Source: Eurosta solidaginis (Eukaryota > Arthropoda > Insecta > Diptera > Tephritidae). From it: a DNA stretch of 64,000 bases. Positions 1 to 11,427 of the stretch are shown here, in pieces. Numbering within the stretch: position 1 is the first letter of the stretch; each line of letters opens with the position of its first letter. The translations under genes were made by a program, and so were the position numbers. Below the pieces are notes generated by a model. The model had not been told where the DNA came from. It ran no database searches and worked only from the letters and a program-made list of their open reading frames with translations. Location: positions 155,268,426 through 155,332,425 of the forward strand of contig NC_090323.1 of NCBI RefSeq assembly GCF_040869045.1, written 5' to 3'.

Positions 1-640
1 AGAGCTCACAGAGTATATTAACTTTGTTCGCATAACGGTAATCCGTAATGGCATAAACTAATCGAGATAGATATAGACATCTATATATCAAAATGATCTG
101 GGTGAAAAAAGAAATTCTTTTAGCCATGTCCGTCCGTCCGTCCTTCCGTCTTTAAACACGATAACTTGAGAAAATTTTGAGGTATCTTGATGATATTGGG
201 TATGTAGGTTCCTGGGCGCTCATCTCAGATCGCTATTTAAAATGAACGAAATCGGACTACAACCACGCCCACTTTTTCGATATCGAAAACTTCGAAAAAC
301 CGGTAAAGTGCGATAATTCATTACCAAAGATAAAGCGATGAAACTTGGTAGGTGCGTTAACCTTATGACACAAAATAGAAAATTAGAAAAATTTTGGACA
401 ATGGGCGTGCCACGGCCCACTTTTAAAAGAAGGTAATTTCAAAGTTTTGAAAGCTGTAATTTGGCAGTCGGTGAAGATATCATGATGAAATTTGGTAGGC
501 ACGTTACTCCTATTATGTGTGCTAAGTGTATGCTAGGGTTACCCTAGGTTCATTTTGCCAAATGGTGATGTTCCCTTATTTTGTCTCCAAAGCTCTCAGC
601 TGAGTTCGGTTATACCCGAACTTAGCCTTCCTTACTTGTT
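1..640 (+). mobile_element. Helentron/INE-1-like repeat E, copy E1a
   Basis: Non-coding repeat. It opens with the AGAGCTCACAGAGTATATTA block (the first ~15 bases of the element lie outside the window), passes through the CCATGTCCGTCCGTCCG block and the CACGCCCACTTTTTCGATATCG block, and ends with the tail ACCCGAACTTAGCCTTCCTT / ACTTGTT. The same start and tail recur at 17858 and 58014. This copy lacks the internal 128-bp minisatellite of those copies, so it is internally deleted (jump near 525). The CCATGTCCGTCCGTC core resembles DINE-1/INE-1 Helentron-like elements of flies; that family link is inferred from memory of the motif. Confidence 0.7.
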
Positions 641-1723
641 CATATTTGGTATGGCATTGACTTATGGCATTTTTTAAATTTTTCGTAATTTTCGATATCA
701 AAAAAGTGGGCGTGGTCATTGTCGGATTTCGGCCATTTTATAACAAGATAAGGTGAGTTCAGATAAGTACGTGAACTAAGTTTAGTAAAGATATATCGAT
801 TTTTGCTCAAGTTATCGTGTTAACGTCGGAACGACAGACGGTCGACTGTATATAAAAACTGGGCGTGGCTTCAACCGATTTCGCCCATTTTCACAGTTAC
901 CGTCATAGAATCTATGCCCCTACCAAATTTCACAAGGATTGGTAAATTTTTGTTCGACTAAAAGTATTCTACACAAATTAAATGAAAAAGGGGGGAGCCA
1001 CGCCCATTTTGAAAATTTGTTTTATTTTTGTATTTTGTTGCACCATGTCATTACTGGAGTTGAATGTTGACATAATTTACTTATATAGTGTAAATATATT
1101 AAATTTTTTTGTTAAAATTTGAATTTAAATTTTTTTTTTTTAAGTGGCCGTGTTCATAATCCGATTTTGCTAATTGTTATTTAGCACACATATAGTAATA
1201 GGATTAACGTTCCTGCCAAATTTCATCATGATATCTTCAACGGCTGCCAAATTACAGCTTGCAAAACTTTGAAATTACCTTCTTTTAAAAGTGGGCGGTG
1301 CCACGCCCATTGTCCAAAATTTTACTAATTTTCTATTCTTCGCCATAAGGTCAACCCACGTACCAAATTGCATCGCTTTAGCCGTCTTTGGTAATGAATT
1401 ATCGTACTTTTTCGGTTTTTCGAAATTTTCGATATCGAAAAAGTGGGCGTGGTTATGGTCCGATTTCGTTCATTTTAAATAGCGGTCTGAGATGAGTACC
1501 CAGGAACCTACATACCAAATTTCATCAAGATACCTCGAAATTTACTCAAGTTATCGTGTTTACAGACGGACGGACGGACGGACATGGCTAAATGAATTTC
1601 TTTTTTCGCCCAGATCATTTTGATATATAGTAGTCTATATCTATCTCGATTAGTTTATGCCGTTACGGATTACCGTTATGCGAACAAAATTAATATACTC
1701 TGTGAGCTCTGCTCAGCTGAGTA
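641..1723 (-). mobile_element. Helentron/INE-1-like repeat E, copy E1b
   Basis: Reverse-orientation copy of E, ending at 1723 with the complement of the element start (TGTGAGCTCTGCTCAGCTGAGTA). Together with E1a it forms an inverted repeat: about 1-520 pairs with about 1190-1708. It lacks the minisatellite and the ACTTGTT tail, so it is truncated at its 3' part. The tail-side junction abuts the tail of E1a directly. The short open frames here are repeat sequence, not genes. Confidence 0.7.
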
Positions 1724-1939
1724 CAAAAAATTGGGAAAGCGAGGCTCACTTTTAAATGTAGGCAAATAAATTTTTGGACAGGACAAAGTCTGCCGGGTAA
1801 GGTAGTACAATATTAAAAAGCAACCCAAAATACAACGGACAGCCTAAGCTCGGGTGGTGTCCAACAGACGTGTTAAATGTAAATCATGCCCTACCATTGG
1901 GCGCCAGATTACTGTAGCGTTTTTCATGCGTAAATTATA
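1724..1939. other. Spacer without recognisable gene
   Basis: About 216 bases between E1b and a LINE remnant. I see no open frame, RNA gene or repeat boundary. It is probably the upstream part of the decayed LINE. Confidence 0.4.
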
Positions 1940-2640
1940 GTAGTGAAGAAAGCAGCAGAAATTCTAGAGGAAGCGTGCTTAAGCTGCAGTCGCGTCAATT
2001 TATATATTGATAGTCAGGCTGCAATTAGGGCAATAATCTCACACAGTACTTCATCAAGAAGTGTTCTGGAATGCAAAGAAGCATTGGAAAAACATCGCAC
2101 ACATCGGACCATACATCTTTACGGGGCTCCCAGTCATAAAGGGACAGAAGGTCAACGAAAAGGCCGATGAGTTGGCAAAGGAGGATGCAACACTAGCTGA
2201 GTCGACAATAGACGTTCCAGTTTGGGCGCAATCAAAAGGAGACAGGAGTTGCATATGATCCATCAAGCAGGAAAGGCGTGAACAAAAGCACGGAGCTGCA
2301 AAATTTCTAAGATCATGTGCAAAGCCTATGATATTAGACTCACAAAGTGGCTCATATCTCTGAATAGAGAAGACTTAAGGCTCACTATGGGCATACTGAC
2401 TTGATCCTGCCCTCTGGCGTCACATGCTTAGAAGTTAGGCCTCGTCAGTAACAGCAAGTGTAGGAAGTGTGAGCTGCGGGAATAAACTGTTGAGCACGTT
2501 CTGTGTTGAGTCGTGTGCTCGCCAGGTTAAGACTTCAGCTATTAGGGGCGGCAGAGTTGCAAGATCTCGAGGCAGTAATTAAGCTGGGTCCTAGAAAACT
2601 TTTTGTATTTGCGGAGTTTTTCTATAACATATGTCCTGGC
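1940..2640 (+). pseudogene. Decayed non-LTR retrotransposon: RNase H and C-terminal zinc region
   Basis: Frames from 1943 and 2061 together read an RNase H core: YIDSQAAIRAI (acidic DSQ motif), then ECKEAL, then KADELAKEDA, the ADELA helix typical of LINE RNase H domains. Downstream (about 2395-2520) frames give pieces such as LGLVSNSKCRKC and TVEHVLC, the Cys/His region that follows RNase H in jockey/I/R1-type elements. Frameshifts and stops separate the pieces, so it is not functional. The 3' end runs into a CTAACCTAACC tract near 2745, common at the 3' ends of fly LINEs. Clade not determined. Confidence 0.65.
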
Positions 2641-2954
2641 AGCTGATTGGTGTTCTTCCGTTTGGTCATCAAACAAATTCTAGTAAAACTATGGACACAT
2701 TCAGTCTATGTGACGTCTTTATTGACCGGCAGTTCAACCTAATCTAACCTAACCTACCATTGGGCCTTCACAAACACGTAACATATATAAGCTCAGCCCC
2801 TATACTAAGAGAGTCAGGTGCTGAAACTAAAAGCAATTTGGCCAAAGCTTGACAGGGATGCGACAGCAGAATACTTCCTATTGAACTTTGAAAATAATTC
2901 TTCGATGGGGTTTCCCCCGAGAATAAACTGGTCAATGATCTAGTATGTAAGGAG

Positions 2955-3500
2955 GATAATATGTGACTCTACACAGACGGGTCCAAAATTGACTGCGGCA
3001 ATGTTGCAGGGTTTTCCTCCAAATAACTAAAAGTCGTATTCTCTCTATATTCATCTCCTAAACTCACCGATGCATTGTATTCTTTCGATACTACTACAGT
3101 TTCAAGAAAACAAAAATTAAAAATTGGTACTCTTTGGGCACTTGTGAGATCATCAAGCAAAATTTACCTTATTACGCTCAGAATAGAACAGGATCTTTAC
3201 TATATATATTAAAGAAAGAAATATTTAACGCCAATGGCGATTATGCCTACACTGGGAAAGAGAAGGAATCCTCTTCAGTGATGTAAGTAGGAGCTGCGGC
3301 CAAGGGAGTTGGAAAGAACTTGTCAACCATTTCCTCTGTGAGTGTCCACCACTAGCGAATTTCAGATATCGAACTTAAAGCAGTTTTGTGCTGTGAAATT
3401 TAAGACCGTTTTCAAAGTATACCATAAAGGGGCATTGTGGAAGTACAAAGAAATTTCGTTGGAAAGCCTTCGAAGATACCACTGGAGCCATTACAACCAA
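2955..3500 (+). pseudogene. Second decayed LINE RNase H fragment
   Basis: At 2965 the frame gives YTDGSKIDCGNVAG, the start of a LINE RNase H domain (YTDGS motif). Near 3290-3370 a shifted frame gives GSWKELVNHFLCECPPL, the C-terminal Cys/His region. The segment between is rearranged and broken by stops. It is a different copy from the one at 1940 because it begins with the RNase H start that the other lacks. The bases 2641-2954 between the two look like LINE 3' sequence and spacer. Confidence 0.5.
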
Positions 3501-3720
3501 CAGCATAATATGTTTTAATAAATAGGACCAAAAATTATTTGGCTTGGATACTATACCTTCTTTGCCGTTGATTCAGCAGTCGACCAATGGCAATCTGTTT
3601 ATGATGCACAATCCATTACAACCTTCCTTTTGCCACACATAATAACAAATGAATGTATTAGTATATCGTCGGTCCCATGGAAGCCTAAAACGGTTCATTT
3701 TCGCGTGAAAACTAGTATGA

Positions 3721-3940
3721 ATCATTACTTGCGTTAAAGACAAGCACAGTTCGTTATCCGCGTGGAAAACTAGCACGATCAGTTGTCGGTGAAACGTGCT
3801 AGTTTTCCACGCGGAGAACGAACTGTGCTAGTCTTTAACGCAAGTAATGATCAACGAACTATGCTAGTCTTCCACTGAGCAACGAACTGTGCTAGTCTTC
3901 CACGCGAAGAACAGTAAAGTGTTAGTCTTCCATGGAACCA
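3721..3940. repeat. 57-bp inverted repeat (hairpin) plus direct repeats
   Basis: Arm 3721-3777 and arm 3795-3851 are reverse complements at 55 of 57 positions with a 17-base loop. The arm contains GCACAGTTCGTT and GTGGAAAACTAGCACG. Downstream to about 3940 the motif ACGAACTGTGCTAGTCTTCC is repeated three more times, imperfectly, in direct orientation, spaced by about 37 bases. No coding potential. Confidence 0.8.
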
Positions 3941-3995
3941 ACGACATGTAGTTTCGATATTTCTCCCCGCTTTTAACCCACATTATCTATTTTAG

Positions 3996-5074
3996 GTTCC
4001 AAGCTTAACGGACTCAATGCAAATGTACCCAAAACACGTCCACGAATTCCTACACCTGAAGTTGCCAAAGAGACGAACGAAAAAGATTTAAATAGTAAGT
4101 TAAACCAATTTTACATATTTTTGTTTTAACTGAAGCACAAATTCAAAAATTCAACTGCACTCATAGCCGTCATTATGACACCACAATTGAGCACTACGCA
4201 ATCCTCCATGTACCCGTACACGAGCACTAGCAATGATAATGGACAAGTTTTGGGCACACTTTTACTATCGCCCATTAAAGAAATGGATAGTACATCATCG
4301 AATAACACTTTGATTCCAGGGCATCCATCAACAACGGCATTGGCACAAGCCGTACTACCATCCCATATGAAGGATGTTAATTTTGGTGTGACATCACGTA
4401 AGTTATATTCAATCTATAGAAGCTCAAGTACATTTGTATTAAAAACTAATTTCTTTTTGATTATAGCGCAAGCAGCCAACAATATTCCCACATTTTCATT
4501 TCCATTTACGGTTAGCACGAGTTCCCCTGATACAATGTCTGCTGGTACATTGAATATAGTATCCATTGGCAATACGAAAATGCCAACTATCACAACCACC
4601 TCCAGTGGTTTTGATAACAATGATCTCATTACCACTATACCAGTCTCATTGGCCATACAACGCTCACCATCGCATCTTTCTATACGAGAATTAGGCAGCA
4701 ATGATAATCTGGCTAGCAGCAATGATAATAATGGTTCAGGAGGCAGCGGTGGTGGTTTAGCCGCTACAACAAAGAATGCCATACTCACTATCAAACCAAT
4801 ATCACGTACTAACAGTTTTAATGCTAATTTAAATCTAAATCTGCAAGATTCATATATATTGGAAAGGAATGCATCGGTGCGTTCAGCAGGACATCCTGCC
4901 AGTACTAGTAATGAGTCTACAACTGGTGTGGGGATTGCGATAACGCGCGATTCAACGACAGATGGCAGGGGTGATAGTAGTAGTGGTGCAGGTGTAGGTG
5001 GAGCCTCGGCACCATCAACTTTGGTGAAACGTACACCTGAGCCTGCGAAAGGCACAAAGGAGGTTTATGTCTAA
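3996..5074 (+). CDS. C-terminal exons of a Ser/Thr/Asn-rich protein with PDZ-ligand-like tail
   Basis: Three exons: 3996-4094, 4167-4397 and 4467-5074 (stop). Introns 4095-4166 (72 nt) and 4398-4466 (69 nt) have GTAAGT donors and TAG acceptors, and the phases join cleanly, so the ATG at 4175 is an internal Met, not a start. The encoded tail (about 310 residues) starts SKLNGLNANVPKTRPRIP, is rich in Ser, Thr, Asn and Gly, has no membrane segment or recognised domain, and ends EPAKGTKEVYV. V-x-V at the C terminus fits a class II PDZ ligand, as in neurexin-type tails (KEYYV/KEWYV); a cytoplasmic tail of a cell-surface protein is therefore plausible but unproven. Codon use and lack of stops suggest a live gene. 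Its 5' exons must lie upstream; 3500-3995 and further left are repeats, so the preceding intron is long and transposon-filled. Confidence 0.75.
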
Positions 5075-5639
5075 AGGAAAGGGTGTGAAGTGAGGGGATG
5101 GAATGCTATAGAAACTAAACTTACGATTAGATAATACATAGGTAGCCGTTTTATATTAAATTTCTATACCCAGTTGTGATAGTGAACAGGGTATTTTAAT
5201 AGTTAAAATTTATTGATTGATTGATTTCATTTTCTGAATCGCTATTTGAAAATAAATTAATCAGCTTGTCTATCAGTTCAGCCGTCCATTTTGTGCAGAT
5301 ACGCGGTATAGTACAAATAGAAAAAGCTCTGGAGAAGGTAAATATCATACATATATCATGTTGTTGTTGTTGTTGTTGTGTTTGTTGTTGTAGCAGTAGG
5401 CCGAAACTGTTTGTTACTAATCGTTCAAAATCGTTCGACTGTTTAAAATCGAATACGTAACCGAATACAATTAGCTCAATATTTTACTGGGGTTATCTCA
5501 CCTCTAACCGTAACATCGGCTTGCAGTTAGTGATTGAGGCCTTAGTTGCTTCAAGGTTCGACTAAATTTATGGCGAACTCTTTCGCATTATCATTGAAAA
5601 GGATATACACCTCGCATAAATAAAAGTCGATAATTTTCA
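5075..5639 (+). other. Probable 3' UTR and spacer with TTG microsatellite
   Basis: Downstream of the stop at 5074. AATAAA-like sequence occurs at about 5251-5257 (GAAAATAAATTAATC), a candidate polyadenylation signal. At 5359-5393 there is an interrupted (TTG)n microsatellite ending TTGTTGTAGCAG. No further gene is visible. Confidence 0.4.
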
Positions 5640-6790
5640 ACTCTGGCCTGAACCTAGACTGTTGGGTGGTATATCACTGTTTCTGGGCTACCTTTTTCAG
5701 AAATTTTGATATTGCCCACATATTTTAGACCAAAACTCTATAGTGTCTCGAATTGATTCTATGCTGAAGAGTAGGACTATAAATGGAATAGGGAGCTTGC
5801 TATAAATGGCTATCACAGGCAAACCTCTGGACGGCGTGTTATCGTCTCTGCTTTGAATACCGGTTATTAGTGAAATTTTAGGAATCGTTAGGGTAAAGGG
5901 AACGAGGGTAGTCGCATACGGCACCTTGCTCTACGATTTATGGATACGAGACGAAACTAGATGACATCACAAGGGTATTTTAAACGGAATCATAGCCGAA
6001 CAATGACAGTGGGGTGAGGGTGTTACAATCTACACAGAGGGCTCGAAAATAGAAAAAGTAGCTGGAACTGGAATGTACTCAAAGCATCTACATGAAAATC
6101 AATTGTGCCTTCTATGTGGAGGTTTATACCATAGAGAGAGCAGCCATATAGCTGCAGAATAGTACGATCCCATACATGAAAATAAAGTTCTTTGCCGGCA
6201 TTCAGGCTACCTTAAAATTATTAGAACACAACTTAATGAAGTCGGATATCGTACGGAGTGGTCGAGCCTCGCGTCGATACGGCACCGAAATATTTCCCTT
6301 TGCTAGGTTCCAGGGCACAGCGATATTGAAGGTAATGAATTTGCAGATGAGATGGCCAGGAGAAGTTCTGAAATTGGCATAAGCGAGGCGTATAGCACCG
6401 TGCGATTACCGCTGGGTTATCTCCTGAAGAGAACTTATGGCCATATTTGGATAGGAAATCAACTAGCTTACGTCTCAAGCTAAACTAATCTGTAGAGGAA
6501 ATACGGTGTCATAAGAGGTCATTGCGCTATTGCACCAATGCTTTAATAGTCGAAGAGGAATCAATTCATCACTTTCTGCCGATGTCCAACACTGCAAAGA
6601 AGACGACCCAGATTTCTGGGCGAATGGTTTTTCGACAGTCTGGCACAGGTTGAGAAACTGAATCTTTCGCTCCTACTGTCAGCTCATCAGATAGAGCAAA
6701 TGGTTTATTGCGGACCACTAGGAAGTTATCTTCTGGGATGAGTTTGCCGCCACCTGGAACTCACAATGGTCAAAAATGTGACTTTTCGTA
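5640..6790 (+). pseudogene. Decayed LINE: RNase H domain and C-terminal zinc region
   Basis: Near 6020 a frame gives VTIYTEGSKIEKVAGTGMYS (RNase H start, TDGS changed to TEGS). Near 6300 another frame gives VPGHSDIEGNEFADEMAR, the signature end of LINE RNase H domains. Near 6555 a frame gives ESIHHFLCRCP, the C-terminal Cys/His region. The order and orientation match an RNase H-bearing LINE (I/R1 or jockey type), with several frameshifts and stops. Upstream of 6000 the fragment is probably the end of the reverse transcriptase domain, but I could not confirm it. Confidence 0.6.
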
Positions 6791-7156
6791 AAAATGAACT
6801 TTCCTTACTTCCGAGAGTTTTCGAAGATGTTTTTCAGATTGACGTTTCTTAAATTATCGAAATTAAAACAAAGAAGAATTTAATTGAGTTATTTTGATAA
6901 AAGCTGTCGCTAGTATTTTCGATTTCGCAGGTGTAAATATTTATACTTTTTATATTTAAGAAAACAAAAAAATAGAAGTTTGTTTTCTTGATTGTTCTAT
7001 AGAAACTTCTCTATGATCCATTCAAAACAAATAAGCTTTGATTTTTTCTAACCCACCCTAGTGTATTAGGTTGAACATAAACATCAATGAAAACTTGATA
7101 CCTGTTAGCTTTTCAATAATTTTAATTAACCTTACCACTAGTTATTATAACGATGC
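6791..7156. other. AT-rich spacer
   Basis: About 365 AT-rich bases with no open frame, RNA gene or repeat end that I can recognise. Confidence 0.4.
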
Positions 7157-8242
7157 ATATGGGCGATTCTCAGTGAACTGTTCAATTTGTGTCCATTGGT
7201 GTTATTAGCACGAAAATCAATAATTGACTATACAAGTTTGATGTTATTTTGTTAGTTTTGATGGGTTTAAATAGAGCACATGCATAAACATTTGACTGAA
7301 CGTCTATGAGATTATACTATATGAGATTATACTATATACCCCAAATGTCAGTCCTCAACAACGTTTTTCAAATCTCGGTCGAAGTATCATTGATTTATTC
7401 CAAAAATATGTACGAAAAATTGGCATGATTTTATTGTCTTTCGTTAAAACTTTTGTTTACGAATAGATTTGTGATGAAAAAAGGCGATTTCGAGACATAT
7501 ATTACGTATCGAATCTTGTCCATCAGTTTTGAACAATTTCGCTCGATTTCCGTTATGCTGTTATTATCAGCATCTGGTGGATGATTTGACACTGCGAAAG
7601 ATAGTGTATGACAGAGGACGATCGCACTGACATTTTTTGTATTTACAAGTTTCGTTGTTAATGACACTTGAGTGTATGGCATAGCAGTAAAGTGGGGAAA
7701 ACGACGATGTAAAAAAAAAAGGTCAGTTACGTGGTATGCTATTACAAGAAAACAAATAAGTTTATCATTCCGATTATTTTATATCCTGAAAGGTTTCATT
7801 GAGACGAAAAAACCAAGGTATAGAATATAAAAAAACTTTAAGTACAAGCGTCGTATTCAACACGTAAAGTCGAAATGTCAGTTGCGTGGTATGCATTTGT
7901 ATATCAGTTACGTGGCAACTCCAATTTGGCCATTTTCAGTTTTATAACTTTGATTTCGAAATTATGTTAAGCAACACCCAGAACCTTGAATCAAACATAA
8001 AAGCATATAGAAGGTCTAATTTAGTCCGACAAAACAATTTATATACTCAGCATTAAGTAGCCCTTGTTCTACATATTTACGAATAACTTTTTTTTCATTA
8101 CAGTTGCAGTAGAATTGTGAAAAATTTAGCTTTTTTATTACATAATGATAACAAAAATAAATCCGGACAACTTCTATCTGAGAAAAATTTTCATTCCAAA
8201 TCCGCCGGTTAAATTGTACAGTTTACCGAGAATCGCCCATAT
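7157..8242. mobile_element. Unclassified TIR element, about 1.1 kb
   Basis: Terminal inverted repeats: 7157-7188 (ATATGGGCGATTCTC...) and 8211-8242 match at 29 of 32 positions as reverse complements. If the repeats start at GGGCGATTCTC, both sides are flanked by ATAT, a possible palindromic 4-bp target duplication. Inside are a minus-strand open frame of 83 codons (7431-7682) with no recognised domain, a 15-bp direct duplication ATGAGATTATACTAT near 7307-7336, and three copies of a CAGTTRCGTGG motif (about 7722, 7876, 7903). Probably a non-autonomous or decayed DNA transposon. Confidence 0.6.
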
Positions 8243-8483
8243 AGCAATTAGAATAATACATTTTATTGAACCATTATTTAGTAAATAAATTGAATCTCAG
8301 ATATAATTTAAACAAGATTGTAAATTTTTGTGATATTTATTATATATGTATGTGTACTTAACACATACATATGTAGTTGCAATATACTATACTATAGAAA
8401 TGTGTGTATTGATTAGTAATCATTAAAATTTGTTAAAAACCTTCTTTGTTATTGAATCTAATGTAGCCATATGGGTATATAGG

Positions 8484-8598
8484 TTAGGGTGGCTCAAAGT
8501 TCTTTTAAATCAGTTGTTTTTTTAGTTCGTTTCAAAACTATGCAAACTGCTACGGGAAATTGCTACAAAATAGCTAAATGACAATTGGCTCACCCTAA
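8484..8598. mobile_element. Possible short MITE
   Basis: 115 bp bounded by TTAGGGTGGCTCAA and the near complement TTGGCTCACCCTAA. A related CCCACCCTAG motif occurs at about 7051. Short and imperfect inverted ends, so tentative. Confidence 0.35.
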
Positions 8599-9234
8599 TG
8601 CAGGTATGTGTGTATATCTAAAAGTAAAAATTACATATTACATAAGTATGAGCATAATTAGATATAAATAAAGTAATGATTTTAATTAATAAAGAAATTT
8701 TGTATAAGATACATTAAAGAGGGTATAAAAAACTGGCGGCTGAAGAAATCAAAGAAGTTGAGTATTTTCAATACCTCAAGGGGAAAGCTGCAAATAACGC
8801 ATTCCAAAAGAAATAGAAGAAACAATTTGCTATCATTGAATGTCAAGTTTTCTAGGGCTGGGTTTGAACGGGATTTCTCTTCTTCGTTTTGCATTATCAA
8901 GCAGATGAGATTCCTCGAAGGTATTTGGGAGTTAAATCGATGTTGATGGTTCTTTGTCGGAAATCGATACGGAACCTTCCAGAAAAAAGCACTTCTAAGG
9001 AAGTAGGACGACCATCGCGGGAACGATTTGATATGACCACGCTGAACCAATTCGTTCCTTCTGTTGATTCAGCAACAGAACTCACCTCGGGTAGGTGAAG
9101 CTATAAATTCGCTGTCAATCACTTAAAAAGCTTGCGCTACACAACCTTCTGGATGGCATAGTCGATATTCAGGCCTGGTATCACCTTAATTCCACTACTT
9201 TCTGAAACTATTTTGGGCGATCCCGCTTTGGAAA
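8599..9234. other. Unassigned stretch with overlapping short open frames
   Basis: Both strands hold 60-120-codon frames (8682-9050 minus, 8758-8946 plus, 8889-9098 plus). None shows a recognisable domain, splice-site pattern or homologous motif. The base composition is less AT-rich than its surroundings at 8750-9150, so a decayed repeat is possible. I do not call a gene. Confidence 0.3.
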
Positions 9235-9353
9235 CATTTTTTTCTAATTGAAAAAACTTGTTTCTAAATTTTTGATGTTGCTTTGACCGGGAATTGAGCC
9301 CAGGTTTTACGGTGTAGTAGGCGGATTAAGCTACCACCACACCACAGGGGCCG
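9235..9353 (-). mobile_element. tRNA-derived SINE
   Basis: Read on the minus strand, 9353 to 9285 begins GGCCCCTGTGGTGTGGTGGT and includes AGCTTAATCCGCC and CTGGGCTCAATTCCCGG: an A-box-like GTGGTGGTAGC and a B-box-like GGGCTCAATTCCC spaced as in a tRNA. It is followed by about 50 bases ending in an A-rich run. The acceptor stem does not pair and there is no clean anticodon arm, so this is a SINE rather than a tRNA gene. Confidence 0.6.
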
Positions 9354-9561
9354 TTTTGACATAAGGAAGCATATATCTATTTCGATAACGTACTACCGTT
9401 ATCCAACAAAAGTTTTAAAACCCGTGCGTACAAGTGCACGCTGGGTATAAACAGCTTCCGAGACACTCGCAACATAAACTTCAAATTTACATAAACTTCA
9501 AATTTTGGTGTTTTCTTGAACCAGTCTAGTATTCTACAGAAATATGAACACTACTAGCGAT
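9354..9561. other. Spacer flanking element F
   Basis: No feature recognised. It ends in CTAGCGAT (9554-9561), the left half of the target duplication of element F; the right half is GTAGCGAT at 28935-28942. Confidence 0.4.
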
Positions 9562-10642
9562 TAGGGGTGGGACTATCCGAATAAAAATTATTCGAATAAT
9601 AAACTCTTTTATTCGCCAGGTATTCGTAATCCGAATAATATTTATTCGGAATTTTTATTCGTTTATTCGGATAGTACTATCCGGATTCTTCGAATAGTAA
9701 AATAAAAGACATTGCGTTTATGTTACGCTCATCGCTTGTGCAGATGAGCATGCACATATATTTATACGTACATATATTTATGTGTGTATAGATGCATATA
9801 TGCATATATTTTTGTTTGTTTGGGGTTGCTTTGTAAAATATTCATTTATTTAGTTACATACATATATTTACGTAACCAAAGTTGTGCTTGAGGCTTAAGC
9901 TAGAAATAGTTATCGGGGTCGTTTACAACTGTACTGATCATAGAACTTCGTTTATTAGTAAACAGGTGTGGAAATGGTAATATTGTAGGGATTTTTTTTT
10001 TTTATATCTTTTGGTTTGTATAAACATCTAATTGGTCACCATTAAAAAAATAAGTTTACATGTCATTGTCAACATTTTTTGCGAAGTCTGATGGATCAAA
10101 AGTTATTTAAATTAGATTCAAAGGAATCTGCAAGAATACAACATGTACATATGTTAGAATATGCTTATATGCACATTTGGGTATTTATATTACAGCGTTT
10201 AACGCGTCCAAGGACAATCAAAATTTTAAGGAGCGGCAAAAACACACAGACAGCCGTTTTTGAAACTAGTCACTAATTCCACTAGAATTTTGTTACGTTT
10301 AAAATGGATTGCTTCAAACTTTATTTTAGGAAATTTTTTTCCAAAGTTTTCATTAAGTTAACATTAACCTTAAATAACTTTTGATCCATCAGACTTCGCA
10401 AAAAATGTTGAAAATGACATGTAACTTATTTTTTTAATGGTGAGCAATTAGATGTTTATACAAACTAAAAGATATCACAACAAAAATTTTCCATACAACT
10501 TACGTACATACATATGTATATATGTATGTATATGGGAAACAAAAATCCCTACCATATTACCATTTCCACACCTGTTTACTAATAAACAAAGTTCTATGAT
10601 CAGTACAGTTGTAAACGACCCCGATAACTATTTCTAGCTTAA

Positions 10643-11225
10643 AGCCGTGGTTACTCACGAACGTACGTAGAAAAAACGTGTCAGCTGACACGACCTATCT
10701 TATGAGTGTGCAATGTAAACGAAAACTCACCGACGTGCAACGCCCGTACGTACGTAGCCCGGAACGTAGAAATCAAAACAAGTTTGATTTTTTCCGTAAG
10801 AACGTGTCAGCTGATCGCTCTCTCACTAGACAGAGTTGCCTAGTGAACTTTTGTGCGCTAATTTTTGACCGTTTGCAATTTTATGCAAAAACGCCTAATT
10901 AAAGTTTGAAAAATTGTGAAAATAATTCGAAATAATTATGTAAAAGTGCTGATTATAAATATTTAATCTATTTATACTTATTTAATAGTATTCCGGCCTT
11001 TTACAATATCAAAAATTAAATTGGAAAAAGTTGATGTTTCCATAAGCATACATGCAAAATGGTCAATGGCAACAGTGCTTATCTGTAAACAATACACACA
11101 CAAATATCTTATGTACATGTACACAGACGCACACATTGATTCCTACGGGCTTGAGAGTTCGGTCAAACGTGCTTCGTACGACAAACGTCCTTACGTACGG
11201 CACACGTCGGTGGGTAACTGCCGCA
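10643..11225 (+). mobile_element. MITE M, copy M1 (Harbinger-like)
   Basis: 583 bp with inverted ends AGCCGTGGTTACTCAC / GTGGGTAACTGCCGCA, flanked on both sides by TAA (10640-10642, 11226-11228). It interrupts the right arm of F exactly where the left arm reads AGGCTTAAGCTAG. A 3-bp TWA duplication suggests mobilisation by a PIF/Harbinger transposase. The body is rich in ACGTACGT and contains the palindrome GTCAGCTGAC. The 74-82-codon frames in it recur only because copies are recent. Confidence 0.8.
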
Positions 11226-11427
11226 TAAGCCTCAAGCACAACTTTGGTTACGTAAATATATGTATGTAACTAAATAAATGAATATTTTACAAAGCAACCC
11301 CAAACAAACAAAAATATATGCATCTATACACACATAAATATATGTACGTATAAATATATGTGCATGCTCATCTGCACAAGCGATGAGCGTAACATAAACG
11401 CAATGGCCCGTAATCATAGTCAAGTTA

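Noticed and set aside
2731..2760. CCTAA-rich tract as telomeric repeat
   Set aside because: Just a few units, next to a LINE 3' end; flies lack the TTAGG telomere and such tracts are common in LINE tails.
4414..5055. 213-codon minus-strand frame as a gene
   Set aside because: It is the antisense shadow of the spliced plus-strand exons, which have correct splice sites and phases.
8682..9098. Overlapping frames on both strands as a small gene
   Set aside because: No domain, splice signals or conserved motif could be recognised on either strand.
9285..9353. Functional tRNA gene
   Set aside because: Has A and B boxes but no complete acceptor or anticodon stem, and an A-rich tail. Same judgement for 41812-41885 and 45795-45868.
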